Source: JAUXFS01 sp963772635 (GTDB taxonomy: Bacteria; Pseudomonadota; Alphaproteobacteria; Rhodospirillales; Defluviicoccaceae). From it: 64,000 nucleotides of DNA. The notes under the pieces were generated by a model, which was not told the DNA's origin, ran no database searches, and saw only the letters and a program-made list of their open reading frames with translations. The stretch covers positions 1 to 64,000 of the forward strand of contig CAVYYK010000037.1 in NCBI GenBank assembly GCA_963772635.1, written 5' to 3'. The translations under genes and the position numbers were made by a program. The first letter of the stretch is position 1, and each line of letters starts with the position of its first letter. Of this stretch, positions 8,496 through 18,198 are shown piece after piece.

Positions 8496-10286
8496 ATGCC
8501 TACAGCGTATCCGATCACCGATCACGGCTATGATGTCATCGTCGTCGGCGCCGGCGGCGCCGGACTGCGGGCGACCATGGGGATGGCCGCCGCGGGCCTC
8601 AAGACCGCCTGCATCACCAAGGTGTTCCCGACTCGCAGTCACACCGTCGCCGCCCAGGGCGGCATCGGCGCCGCGCTCGGCAACATGGCCGAGGACAACT
8701 GGCACTGGCACATGTACGACACCGTCAAGGGGTCCGACTGGCTCGGCGACCAGGACGCCATCGAGTACATGTGCCGCCAGGCGGTCCCCGCGGTGCACGA
8801 ACTCGAGCACTTCGGCGTCCCGTTCTCGCGCACGGCGGACGGCAAGATCTACCAGCGGCCGTTCGGCGGCCACATGCGGAACTACGGCGAAGCCCCCGTG
8901 CAGCGGGCCTGCGCCGCCGCCGACCGCACCGGCCACGCCATCCTCCACACCCTCTATCAGCAGAGCCTGAAGTTCAACGCCGAGTTCTTCGTCGAGTACT
9001 TCGCCATCGACATCATCATGGACGACGACGGCGCCTGCCGCGGCGTCGTCGCCTGGAACCTCGACGACGGCACCATCCACCGCTTCCGGGCCCATACCAC
9101 GGTGTTCGCGTCAGGCGGTTACGGGCGGGCGTTCTTCTCGTGCACCTCGGCCCACACCTGCACCGGCGACGGCAACGCGATGGTCGCCCGGGCCGGTTTG
9201 CCGGTGCAGGATCACGAATTCATTCAGTTCCATCCGACCGGGATCTACGGTTCCGGCTGTCTGATCACCGAAGGCGCCCGCGGCGAGGGCGGCTACCTGA
9301 CCAATTCCCAGGGCGAGCGGTTCATGGAGCGCTACGCCCCGAACGCCAAGGACCTGGCGTCTCGCGACGTGGTCAGCCGGTCGATGACCGTCGAGATCCG
9401 GGAAGGCCGTGGCATCGGCAAGGAAAACGACCACATCTACCTGCACCTCGAGCATCTCGGCGCCGACATCCTGTGGGAGCGGCTGCCGGGAATCACCGAG
9501 ACGGCTCAGATCTTCGCCGGCGTCGACGCCACCAAGGAGCCGATCCCGGTGTTGCCGACCGTGCACTACAACATGGGCGGCATCCCGACAAACTATCACG
9601 GCGAGGCGCTGCGCCCGACCAAGAAGGATCCGGACGCGATCTGTCCGGGGCTGATGGCGGTCGGCGAATGCGCGTCGGCCTCGGTGCACGGGGCCAACCG
9701 GCTCGGCACCAACTCGTTGCTCGATATCGTCGTGTTCGGTCGCGCCGCGGCGTTGCGCGCCGCCGAAATCATCAAACCGGGGGCCTCGCTGCCGCCGTTG
9801 CCCAAGGGCTCCGCCGACAAGTCGCTTGCCAGGCTCGATCGCCTGCGCAACGCCAAGGGCTCGTTGAAAACCGCCGAGATCCGGCTCAACATGCAGCGCA
9901 GCATGCAGAACAATGCCGCCGTGTTCCGCACCCAGGAGGTGTTGGCGGAGGGCTGCACGAAAATCGACGAGATCTGGGACAGCCTCGCCGACATCCAGCT
10001 CAGCGACCGCTCGATGATCTGGAACTCCGACCTGGTCGAGGCCCTGGAGTTGGAGAACCTGATGATCTGCGCCAAGACGGCGCTCTATTCGGCCGAGGCC
10101 CGCAAGGAAAGCCGGGGCGCGCACGCCCGCGAGGACTTCCCCAACCGGGACGACGAGAACTGGATGAAGCACTCGCTGGCGTGGATCGACGACAAGGGCA
10201 AGGTGACCCTCGATTATCGTCCGGTCCACACCTACACGCTGACCGACGAGGCCGAATACATCAAACCGCAAACTCGGGTCTATTGA
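8496..10286 (+). CDS. sdhA: Succinate dehydrogenase flavoprotein subunit
   Basis: 596 residues, full length. The Rossmann motif VVGAGGAGLRA opens the protein, and the covalent FAD attachment His is His49 in TRSHTVAAQGG. The substrate and catalytic region HPTGIYGSGCLITEGARGEGG and the second FAD motif HGANRLGTNSLLD are intact. It oxidises succinate to fumarate in complex II. It lies 16 bases after sdhD. Confidence 0.97.
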   Translation: MPTAYPITDHGYDVIVVGAGGAGLRATMGMAAAGLKTACITKVFPTRSHTVAAQGGIGAALGNMAEDNWHWHMYDTVKGSDWLGDQDAIEYMCRQAVPAVHELEHFGVPFSRTADGKIYQRPFGGHMRNYGEAPVQRACAAADRTGHAILHTLYQQSLKFNAEFFVEYFAIDIIMDDDGACRGVVAWNLDDGTIHRFRAHTTVFASGGYGRAFFSCTSAHTCTGDGNAMVARAGLPVQDHEFIQFHPTGIYGSGCLITEGARGEGGYLTNSQGERFMERYAPNAKDLASRDVVSRSMTVEIREGRGIGKENDHIYLHLEHLGADILWERLPGITETAQIFAGVDATKEPIPVLPTVHYNMGGIPTNYHGEALRPTKKDPDAICPGLMAVGECASASVHGANRLGTNSLLDIVVFGRAAALRAAEIIKPGASLPPLPKGSADKSLARLDRLRNAKGSLKTAEIRLNMQRSMQNNAAVFRTQEVLAEGCTKIDEIWDSLADIQLSDRSMIWNSDLVEALELENLMICAKTALYSAEARKESRGAHAREDFPNRDDENWMKHSLAWIDDKGKVTLDYRPVHTYTLTDEAEYIKPQTRVY

Positions 10287-10308
10287 TCAGGGAAGGAGAC
10301 TCCTTAAG

Positions 10309-11088
10309 ATGGTCGAGTTCAACCTGCCCGCAAACTCTAGGGTGAGAGACGGCAAGACCTGGCCGGCTCCGGCCGGGGCCAGCCGCATCAGGAACTTCAA
10401 GATTTACCGTTACGACCCGGAGAGCGGTGAGAACCCGCGGCTGGATACCTACCCGGTGGATCTCGGCAGCTGCGGACCGATGGTCCTCGACGCGTTGATC
10501 AAGATCAAGAACGAGATGGATCCGACCCTGACCTTCCGCCGGTCGTGCCGCGAAGGCGTCTGCGGGTCGTGCGCGTTCAACATCGACGGCACCAATACGC
10601 TGGCCTGCATCAAGGCGATCGAGGACATCAAGGGCGACGTCAAGATCTACCCGCTGCCGCACCTGCCGGTGGTCAAGGATCTGGTTCCCGATCTGTCGGT
10701 GCCCTATGCCCAGTATCGCTCGATCAGTCCGTGGCTGCAGGCCGACACCCCACCGCCGGCGGGCGAACGGCTGCAGAGCCCCGAGGAGCGGGCGAAGCTG
10801 GACGGAATGTGGGAATGCATCCTGTGCTTCTGCTGCCAGACCAGCTGTCCCAGCTACTGGTGGAACGGCGACCGCTATCTCGGGCCGGCGGTTCTGCTGC
10901 AGGCTTACCGGTGGATCGCCGACAGCCGCGACGAGGCGACCGGCGACAGGCTCGACGATCTCAACGATCCGTTCAAGCTCTTCCGGTGCCACACGATCAT
11001 GAACTGCACCAACACCTGCCCGAAACACCTCAATCCGGGCCAGGCGATCGGCGAGATCAAATCTCTGCTGGCCAAGCGGATGATGTGA
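10309..11088 (+). CDS. sdhB: Succinate dehydrogenase iron-sulfur subunit
   Basis: 259 residues. The [2Fe-2S] ligands are in CREGVCGSCAFNIDG and the downstream Cys of TLAC. The [4Fe-4S] and [3Fe-4S] ligands are in CILCFCCQTSCPSYWW and CHTIMNCTNTCPKHLNP. It carries electrons from FADH2 in SdhA to the quinone site in SdhCD. An AAGGAG-type ribosome site precedes the ATG, and a terminator follows at 11118-11154. Confidence 0.97.
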   Translation: MVEFNLPANSRVRDGKTWPAPAGASRIRNFKIYRYDPESGENPRLDTYPVDLGSCGPMVLDALIKIKNEMDPTLTFRRSCREGVCGSCAFNIDGTNTLACIKAIEDIKGDVKIYPLPHLPVVKDLVPDLSVPYAQYRSISPWLQADTPPPAGERLQSPEERAKLDGMWECILCFCCQTSCPSYWWNGDRYLGPAVLLQAYRWIADSRDEATGDRLDDLNDPFKLFRCHTIMNCTNTCPKHLNPGQAIGEIKSLLAKRMM

Positions 11089-11117
11089 TCGGACGCAACG
11101 AAGCAAGGCAGGGGACC

Positions 11118-11154
11118 GAAACGAACCGCCGGGCATCGCCCGGCGGTTTCGTTT
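11118..11154 (+). terminator. Intrinsic terminator of the sdh operon
   Basis: The stem ACCGCCGGGC / GCCCGGCGGT with an ATC loop extends outward through GAAACGA / TCGTTT with a one-base bulge and ends in a T-rich tract. It begins 29 bases after the sdhB stop. Confidence 0.85.
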
Positions 11155-11624
11155 ATGGAGCTTGGACGAAGGGCTGGAGAAGCCGTAGGTCGTGGTTTCG
11201 CCTTGCTTGCACCCCGGCGCAATAACTCGCCAGAGGTGACCCACGGGTTTGGTGCGTCGGATGGCGACGGTTCGCTCGCGAACACCTCCTGCGCCGCGAA
11301 AAACGGGGAAAAATCTCCAAAAAAGCCGATAAATCAATAATCATAATGGACATAACAGCGTGTATATTTTTCGATTAATGAATAAATATAGATATTTTTA
11401 CTTATTATCCTCCAACATATTCTAAATACAAAATATTGACATCCAATTATTACTCGGCACAATAGACGATGGTTTCCCATGCTGGCCTGCAACAGCGGCA
11501 GTGTTTTCCGGAATTTCAATGAAGTTCGGCCCCTTGCGGTCAAAACCATCACGCAAATGCCGCGACCCGTTCGGCCACGAAACCGTCTCCCCGGGCCAAA
11601 CCGAACATGAAAGCGGAGGAAGAA
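11155..11624. other. AT-rich intergenic region upstream of the RTX gene
   Basis: No gene seen. From about 11330 to 11465 the sequence is much richer in A and T than the rest of the window, which suggests a promoter region of a regulated or acquired gene. Confidence 0.5.
11436..11463 (+). promoter_or_regulatory. Candidate sigma-70-type promoter for the RTX gene
   Basis: A perfect TTGACA at 11436-11441 is followed after 16 bases by CACAAT at 11458-11463 (four of six matches to TATAAT). It sits in the AT-rich stretch about 160 bases before the RTX start codon. Confidence 0.4.
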
Positions 11625-14600
11625 ATGTCTGCATCAACACCGAACCAACCGTCTGGGCTGGGCCTCTTTTTCGAAGGCACGAATGGCGACGATGCGATTA
11701 CCGGCACCGATGATTTCGACATCATCAGCGGGCTCGCCGGCAACGACACCCTGATCGGCGGCGGCGGTGATGATCTGCTCATCGGCGATGCCGGTGACGA
11801 CCGATTGGAGGGGGATCAGGGCGACGACGGTTTCGTCGGCGGCGCCGGCGACGATGCCATCGACGGCGGAGAGGGCGAGGACGTCGCCACCTATGTGGGC
11901 AACTTCTCGGACTTCGAGATCACCAACGCCGGTGACGTCACCGTCGTCGATCTCAACGCGGCGGATGGCGACGAGGGGACGGACGTTCTGAGTGGCGTCG
12001 AAAGGCTGCTTTTTCTCGATGGGGTCTACCACGTCAACAGCGGCCAGTTCGAGGCCTACGACCCCCAGCCTCCGGTTCCCGGGGCGCCGAGCGACGCGAC
12101 GGACGGGGATGACTCCCTTGTCGGCACCGATGATTTCGACATCATCAGCGGGCTCGCCGGCAACGACACCCTGATCGGCGGCGGCGGCGATGATCTGCTC
12201 ATCGGCGATGCCGGTGACGACCGATTGGAGGGGGATCAGGGCGACGACGGTTTCATCGGCGGCGCCGGCGACGATACCATCGACGGCGGAGAGGGCGAGG
12301 ACGTCGCCACCTACGTCGGCAACTTCTCGGACTTCGAGATCACCAACGCCGGTGACGTCACCGTCGTCGATCTCAACGCAGCGGATGGCGACGAGGGGAC
12401 GGACGTTCTGAGTGGCGTCGAAAGGCTCCTTTTTCTCGATGGGGTCTACCACGTCAACAGCGGCCAGTTCGAGGCCTACGACCCCCAGCCTCCGGTTCCC
12501 GGGGCGCCGAGCGACGCGACGGACGGGGATGACTTCCTTGTCGGCACCGATGATTTCGACATCATCAGCGGGCTCGCCGGCAACGACACCCTGATCGGCG
12601 GCGGCGGCGACGATCTGCTCATCGGCGATGCCGGTGACGACCGAGTTGGAGGGGGATCAGGGAGACGACGGTTTCATCGGCGGCGCCGGCGACGATGTCA
12701 TCGACGGTGGAGAGGGTGAGGACGTCGCCAGCTACGTCGGCAACTTCTCGGACTTCGAGATCACCAACGCCGGTGACGTCACCGTCGTCGATCTCAACGC
12801 GGCGGACGGCGACGAGGGGACGGACGTTCTGAGTGACGTCGAAAGGCTCCTGTTCCTCGATGGGGTCTACCACGTCAACAGCGGCCAGTTCGAGGCCTAC
12901 GACCCCCAGCCTCCGGTTTCCGGAACGCCGATCGAAGGGACGGACGGGGATGACTCCCTTGCCGGTACCGAGGGGATCGACACCATCGATGGTATGGGCG
13001 GAAACGATCGCATCCTGGGTAAGGCGGCGGCGGCAACGACCTCGCTGGGCGGTGACGGCGATGACTATCTGAGCGGCCAGGAAGGCGATGACGATCTGAT
13101 CGGCGGCCTCGGTAATGACAGCCTTTACGGCGGCGACGGCAATGATTGGCTCGACGGCGGCGAAGGCAACGACGAGGTTTACGGCAACGACGGCAACGAT
13201 TGGTTCGAGGGCGGTTCCGGCGCCGATCGACTGTATGGCGGCTCCGAGGACGATCAGTTCATGGTGGCGACGACAACGACCAACTCTATGGCGACGACGG
13301 TGACGACGTCCTCGACGGTGGGACGGGAGATGATCGCCTCGAGGGAGGCGCTGGGGCCGACGAACTGAGAGGCGGTGACGGCGACGATAGGCTGTACGCC
13401 GATGGCGAGGATCTCGTGATCGACGGCGGCGCCGGGTACGACAAAGTCTATCTCGGGGATGTGGGCGCTTCCATCGACCTCGCCGCGAGCGGTGTCGAAT
13501 ACGTCAAGGGCGGTGAGGTGATGATCACCTCGACGGCAGTGGGCTCGTCATGTCGGTATCGTTGAGCGGCGGCGCCGGCGACGATATCCTGGTTGGCGGC
13601 ACCGATGCCGATATCCTCAGCGGCCAGGAAGGCGATGACGATCTGTCCGGCGGCCTCGGCAACGATACCGGCTACGGCGGCGATGGCGACGATGGCATCG
13701 ACGGCGACGACGGCGACGACGAGCTTTACGGCAACGACGGAAATGATCTGATCGAGGGCGGTTCCGGCGCCGATCGACTGTATGGCGGCTCCGAGGACGA
13801 TCAGTTGCATGGTGGCGACGACAACGACCAACTCTATGGCGACGACGGTGACGACGTCCTCGACGGTGGGACGGGAGATGATCGCCTCGAGGGAGGCGCT
13901 GGGGCCGACGAACTGAGAGGCGGTGACGGCGACGATAGGCTGTACGCCGATGGCGAGGATCTCGTGATCGACGGCGGCGCCGGGTACGACAAAGTCTATC
14001 TCTCGGGTGATGTGGGCGCTTCCATCGACCTCGCCGCGAGCGGTGTCGAATACGTCAAGGGCGGTGAGGGTGATGATCACCTCGACGGCAGTGGGCTCGT
14101 CATGTCGGTATCGTTGAGCGGCGGCGCCGGCGACGATATCCTGGTTGGCGGCACCGATGCCGATTTCCTCAGCGGCCAGGATGGCGCAGACGTTCTGTCC
14201 GGCGGCCTCGGCAACGATACCGGCTACGGCGGCGATGGCGACGATAGCATCGACGGCGACGCCGGCGACGACGAGCTGTTCGGTCACGACGGAAATGATC
14301 TGATCGAGGGCGGTTCCGGCGCCGATCGACTGTATGGCGGCTCCGACGACGACCAATTGTATGGGGAAGACGACAACGACCGTCTCTACGGAGATTACGG
14401 AAACGACGTTGTCGACGGCGGCGCTGGCGATGACCGTCTCTACGGCGATTACGGAGACGACGTTCTCGACGGCGGCGCCGGCGATGACCGTCTCTACGGC
14501 GGTTACGGAGACGACGTTCTCGTCGGCGGCCTCGGCGACGACCGGCTTAGCGGCGACAGCGGGGTCGATCGCGTGCTCTACCTGGGCGTCTTCGCCGATT

Positions 14601-14749
14601 ATACCATCTCATCGGGCTATCGTGTGACGGTGACCGACGACAACGTCCTCGACGGCGACGACGGAACCGACACGCTGTACGGCATCGAGGAAATCGTGTT
14701 CGCCGACGGCAGCTACGACGTCGAAAACGATACCTTCGTTCTGGTCTAG
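11625..14749 (+). CDS. RTX (haemolysin-type Ca2+-binding repeat) protein, frameshifted
   Basis: About 1041 residues after correcting three one-base indels (extra base near 12645; missing bases near 13259 and 13514). The start ATG 11625 follows GCGGAGGAAG. The protein has no N-terminal signal and is dominated by acidic GGxGxDxLxG/GNDTL-type nonapeptides that form Ca2+-binding beta rolls. These alternate with a fixed module FSDFEITNAGDVTVVDLN ... GVERLLFLDGVYHV, and the C-terminus repeats that module once more (VDRVLYLGVFADYTISSGY ... EEIVFADG). Such proteins leave the cell through a type I secretion system using an uncleaved C-terminal signal; no secretion genes are adjacent. No catalytic domain is visible, so an adhesin or surface-layer role is more likely than an enzyme. 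Confidence 0.82.
11686..12946 (+). repeat. Three tandem 420-bp (140-codon) repeats in the RTX gene
   Basis: Units begin near 11686, 12106 and 12526 and are almost identical at DNA level. For example, the 30-base stretch at 11703 recurs exactly 420 and 840 bases later. The third unit carries one extra base (GACCGAGTTGGAG instead of GACCGATTGGAG), which breaks the frame. Each unit encodes a block of Ca2+-binding nonapeptides plus the FSDFEI...RLLFLDG module. Confidence 0.93.
13036..14340 (+). repeat. 552-bp (184-codon) tandem repeats in the RTX gene, two full copies and a partial third
   Basis: Units start near 13036, 13583 and 14135. The second-to-third spacing is 552 bases. The first unit is five bases shorter (two single-base losses and one in-frame three-base loss compared with the second), so the frame is broken only in that unit. 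They encode the SGQEGDDDL ... DKVYLSGDVGASIDL ... EYVKGGEGDDHLDGSG segments. Confidence 0.88.
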
Positions 14750-14787
14750 CGACCGATAAGCGCAATCGCTTGCTGTGATCCGGGGTG

Positions 14788-14819
14788 CGCGCCATCGAGT
14801 TCCGGCCTTCGATGGCGCG
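14788..14819. terminator. Inverted repeat, possible bidirectional terminator
   Basis: CGCGCCATCGA (14788-14798) and TCGATGGCGCG (14809-14819) form a perfect 11-base stem with a 10-base loop, between the 3' ends of the convergent RTX and fatty-acid-hydroxylase genes. There is no clear T run, so termination is inferred from position. Confidence 0.5.
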
Positions 14820-14840
14820 TCTTCCCGATATTCTCGCGGG

Positions 14841-15671
14841 TCATTCGCTTGTGACTGCGTCTCGACGTCGGTCTTCGACGAACGGCTGGATGAGCAGCTT
14901 GTCGAGGTGGCGCTGGCGGGGGTCGCGGAAGATGTCGAGGCCGATGGTCATGGTCTCGTGGCCGTCGCGGGGCTGGGGGCGGTAGGTGCGGAACAGCCGG
15001 TCCCAGATCGACAGGTTGAAGCCGTAGTTGCTGTCGGTCTCGTCGCGATAGACCGAGTGATGGACCCGGTGGAAATCGGGGGTGACGATGACGCGCCGCA
15101 GTACGCGGTCGACGGCTTGCGGCAGTTTGACGTTGCCGTGGTTGAACATGGCGGTGGCATTGAGCAGAACCTCGAAGATCACCACCGCGACGGCGGGCGC
15201 GCCGAGGATCAGGATCATTGCCATCTTGATCGCCATCGACAGCGCGATCTCGAACGGGTGGAAGCGGACACCGGTGGTGGCGTCGATGTCGACATCCGAG
15301 TGGTGCATCCGGTGCAACCGCCACAGCGGCGGCACCTTGTGAAAGACCACGTGCTGGGCGTAGATGGCGAGATCCAGGGCGACGACCGACAGCACGATCG
15401 CCAGCCACGACGGCGCCGCGACCCAATTGAACAAACCCCATCCTCTTTCCGCCGCGATCGCCGCCGTGCCGACCGCCACCACCGGAAACGCCAGGCGCAC
15501 CAGTAGCGCACCGACGATGACCAGCCCCAGGTTGGAGGACCAGCGGACGGCGAGCGACGCCGAAAGCCGCCGCCGCGGCGCGGCGAATTCCCATCCGATC
15601 ATGATCGCGAGAACGGCGCAGAAGAAGGTCAGCCGGAGGGTGGCTGCGTGGGCGAGGATGAACTCGGTCAT
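14841..15671 (-). CDS. Sterol desaturase / fatty acid hydroxylase superfamily membrane protein
   Basis: 276 residues with four or more membrane helices and the histidine clusters of the di-iron hydroxylase/desaturase superfamily: HVVFHKVPPLWRLHRMHHSD, FNHGNVKLP and HRVHHS. These coordinate a di-iron centre that hydroxylates or desaturates lipid chains in the membrane. The bacterial substrate is not known from sequence; sterols are unlikely, while fatty acids, hopanoids or sphingoid chains are possible. The presence of ceramide-synthesis genes at 59.4-63.8 kb makes the last worth considering, as inference only. Confidence 0.88.
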   Translation of the reverse strand: MTEFILAHAATLRLTFFCAVLAIMIGWEFAAPRRRLSASLAVRWSSNLGLVIVGALLVRLAFPVVAVGTAAIAAERGWGLFNWVAAPSWLAIVLSVVALDLAIYAQHVVFHKVPPLWRLHRMHHSDVDIDATTGVRFHPFEIALSMAIKMAMILILGAPAVAVVIFEVLLNATAMFNHGNVKLPQAVDRVLRRVIVTPDFHRVHHSVYRDETDSNYGFNLSIWDRLFRTYRPQPRDGHETMTIGLDIFRDPRQRHLDKLLIQPFVEDRRRDAVTSE

Positions 15672-15805
15672 TGTCGGTTGCCTCCATCAAGGTCGTCATG
15701 CCTGGGCCGGTCGTCAAGGGCAAACAAGCGACGGCCGGCGCGGCCTTTACATCCCGTCCTGCGGCATTTAGTTTGCTTCGCACGTGCAGCAAAAGGCGGG
15801 TGTCT

Positions 15806-16960
15806 ATGTCTCAGGGGCCTCTTTCAGAGTACCGCGCCCGGCTCAATGTCGGTGATATCCGGCGCGACCCGGCGCAGGAACTGGCGGCGGAAAAGCTGGA
15901 AAGCCTGCACAACGCGCTCGCGGGATACGAACGGCCGTCGGGGCGCGACGGCTGGAAGGAGCGCTTCGGACTCGGCCGTCGCCGCGAGGAACCGCCCCAG
16001 GGCCTGTACCTCTACGGAGGCGTCGGACGCGGCAAATCGATGCTGATGGACCTGTTCTTCCGCTCGGCGCCCGTCGCCCGCAAACGGCGCGTGCACTTCC
16101 ACGCATTCATGCAGGACATTCACCGAACCCTCAACGAGATCCGCCGCCGCGAGGCCGAGAAGGTGTTGAAGGGTCGGCCGCGGAGCAAGGACCGTTCCCG
16201 TGACGACGTCATCCAGGAGGTGGCGCGCGGGCTCGCCGACGATGTCTGGCTGCTGTGCTTCGACGAATTCCAGGTCCTCGACATTGCCGACGCGATGATC
16301 CTCGGGCGGCTGTTCGAAGCGCTGTTCGATGCCGGCGTGGTGGTCGTCGCGACCTCGAACCGGCCGCCACGGGACCTCTACAAGGACGGCCTGCAGCGGG
16401 AGCTTTTCTTGCCGTCCATCGATCTGATCGAGCGAAAAATGGACGTGTTCGAGCTCGATTCCGGGACCGACTACCGGCTCGAAAGCATGCGCATGATGAA
16501 CGTCTATCTGACGCCGCTGGGTCAGGAGACGGAAGCGCGGCTGCGGGCCTACTTCGCGCGCCTCACCCATGGGGCCGATGTCGGGCCGGAAACCCTGATG
16601 GTAAACGGCCGCGAGCTGACGATTCCGATGGCCTCCGACGATATCGCCTTCGCCAGCTTTCGAGAGCTTTGCGAGCAACCCCTCGGACCCGCCGACTATC
16701 TCGCCATCGCCGGCAAGTACGACGTTGTGTTCCTGTCGCGCATTCCGCTGCTGACGCCGGAAAAACGCAACGAGGCGAAGAGGTTCGTCACCCTCATCGA
16801 TGCCCTCTACGAGCACAAAGTCAATCTTATCTGCTCGGCCGAACAACCGCCCGAGGACCTATACCCGACGGGCCACGGGGCGTTCGAGTTCGAGAGGACC
16901 ATTTCGCGCCTGCACGAAATGCAAACCGAGAACTACATGGGTGCCGAGCATCTGAGTTGA
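15806..16960 (+). CDS. zapE: Cell division protein ZapE (AFG1-like ATPase)
   Basis: 384 residues. Walker A is LYGGVGRGKSMLMD near residues 67-80, Walker B is LLCFDEFQVLDIADA, and the sensor TSNRPP is present, all diagnostic for the ZapE/AFG1 P-loop ATPases that act at the division septum. The start is the ATG at 15806 after AAAGGCGGG. A longer in-frame opening from 15671 adds an unrelated basic leader. It lies upstream of mdh, a neighbour pairing common in alphaproteobacteria. Confidence 0.93.
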   Translation: MSQGPLSEYRARLNVGDIRRDPAQELAAEKLESLHNALAGYERPSGRDGWKERFGLGRRREEPPQGLYLYGGVGRGKSMLMDLFFRSAPVARKRRVHFHAFMQDIHRTLNEIRRREAEKVLKGRPRSKDRSRDDVIQEVARGLADDVWLLCFDEFQVLDIADAMILGRLFEALFDAGVVVVATSNRPPRDLYKDGLQRELFLPSIDLIERKMDVFELDSGTDYRLESMRMMNVYLTPLGQETEARLRAYFARLTHGADVGPETLMVNGRELTIPMASDDIAFASFRELCEQPLGPADYLAIAGKYDVVFLSRIPLLTPEKRNEAKRFVTLIDALYEHKVNLICSAEQPPEDLYPTGHGAFEFERTISRLHEMQTENYMGAEHLS

Positions 16961-17167
16961 AATGCGTCTGCGAGCGGTAACTCGCCATCGCAATGCGCGA
17001 AAATCCTGGTCAAATCCTTCTTCCGACGCAAAAGACCTGGCCGGAATCGGGCCGCTTTCCCTTGCCCTCGGATGGGATTCGCGCTAGTAACACCCGCTGG
17101 ATTGTGCACTGCGGCAGTCAGTGCTCTGGGTCATCAAATTGCTAAACATGTCTAAGGGGGACGTCCT

Positions 17168-18118
17168 ATGGCACGCAAGAAGATCGCGCTCGTCGGCGCC
17201 GGCAACATCGGCGGCACGCTCGCTCATTTGGTTGGTTTGAAGGAACTCGGCGATGTCGTCCTCTTTGACATCGTCGAGGGCATTCCACAAGGTAAGGCGC
17301 TCGATATCGCCCAGTCGACGCCGGTCGAGTGCGTCGGCGCCGGTTTCGTCGGCACCAACGACTACAAGGACCTCGAGGGCGCCGACGTGGTCATCGTCAC
17401 CGCCGGCGTGCCCCGCAAGCCGGGCATGAGCCGCGACGACCTGATCGGGATCAACACCAAGGTGATGAAGGCGGTCGGCGAGGGCATCAAGAAGCACTGC
17501 CCGAAGGCTTTCGTCATCTGTATCACCAACCCGCTCGACGTCATGGTGTGGGCGCTTCGCGAGTACACGGGTCAGCCCCACAACATGGTCTGCGGCATGG
17601 CCGGCGTGCTCGACTCGGCGCGGTTCCGCTATTTCCTCTCCGAGGAGTTCAAGGTCGCCGTCGAGGACGTGACCGCCTTCGTGCTCGGCGGCCACGGCGA
17701 CACCATGGTGCCGTTGGCGCGCTATTCGGCCGTCGCCGGCATTCCGCTCCCGGACCTCGTCCGCATGGGCTGGACCACCCAGGAGAAGCTGGACAAGATC
17801 ATCCAGCGGACCCGCGACGGCGGCGCCGAGATCGTCGGCCTGCTCAAGACCGGATCGGCGTTCTACGCACCTGCGACGTCGGCCGTCGAGATGGCCGAGG
17901 CCTTCCTCAAGGACAAGAAGCGGGTGTTACCGTGTGCCGCCTGGTGCAACGGGGAGTACGGCCTCCACGGCCTCTACGTCGGCGTGCCGACGGTCATCGG
18001 TGCCGGTGGCATCGAGAAGGTTATCCAGATCGACCTCAATGCCGAAGAGAAGGCGATGCTCGACCATTCGGTCAACGCGGTTCGCGGGTTGATCGAGGTC
18101 ACCAAGGGCATGATGTAG
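17168..18118 (+). CDS. mdh: Malate dehydrogenase
   Basis: 316 residues, LDH-like MDH of the alphaproteobacterial type. The NAD motif is VGAGNIGGTLAHL, the substrate Arg loop is GVPRKPGMSRDDL, and the catalytic His is in LGGHGDTMVPL. It oxidises malate to oxaloacetate. The ATG follows AAGGGGGACGTCCT. It is the first gene of the mdh-sucCDAB-lpd group. Confidence 0.96.
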   Translation: MARKKIALVGAGNIGGTLAHLVGLKELGDVVLFDIVEGIPQGKALDIAQSTPVECVGAGFVGTNDYKDLEGADVVIVTAGVPRKPGMSRDDLIGINTKVMKAVGEGIKKHCPKAFVICITNPLDVMVWALREYTGQPHNMVCGMAGVLDSARFRYFLSEEFKVAVEDVTAFVLGGHGDTMVPLARYSAVAGIPLPDLVRMGWTTQEKLDKIIQRTRDGGAEIVGLLKTGSAFYAPATSAVEMAEAFLKDKKRVLPCAAWCNGEYGLHGLYVGVPTVIGAGGIEKVIQIDLNAEEKAMLDHSVNAVRGLIEVTKGMM

Positions 18119-18198
18119 CTCTGGACGATCGGCTAAATCTCCGCGGACGGCAGGGTTGTCGGCGGGAAACACACAACCAATAATTAAACGAGGGATCC

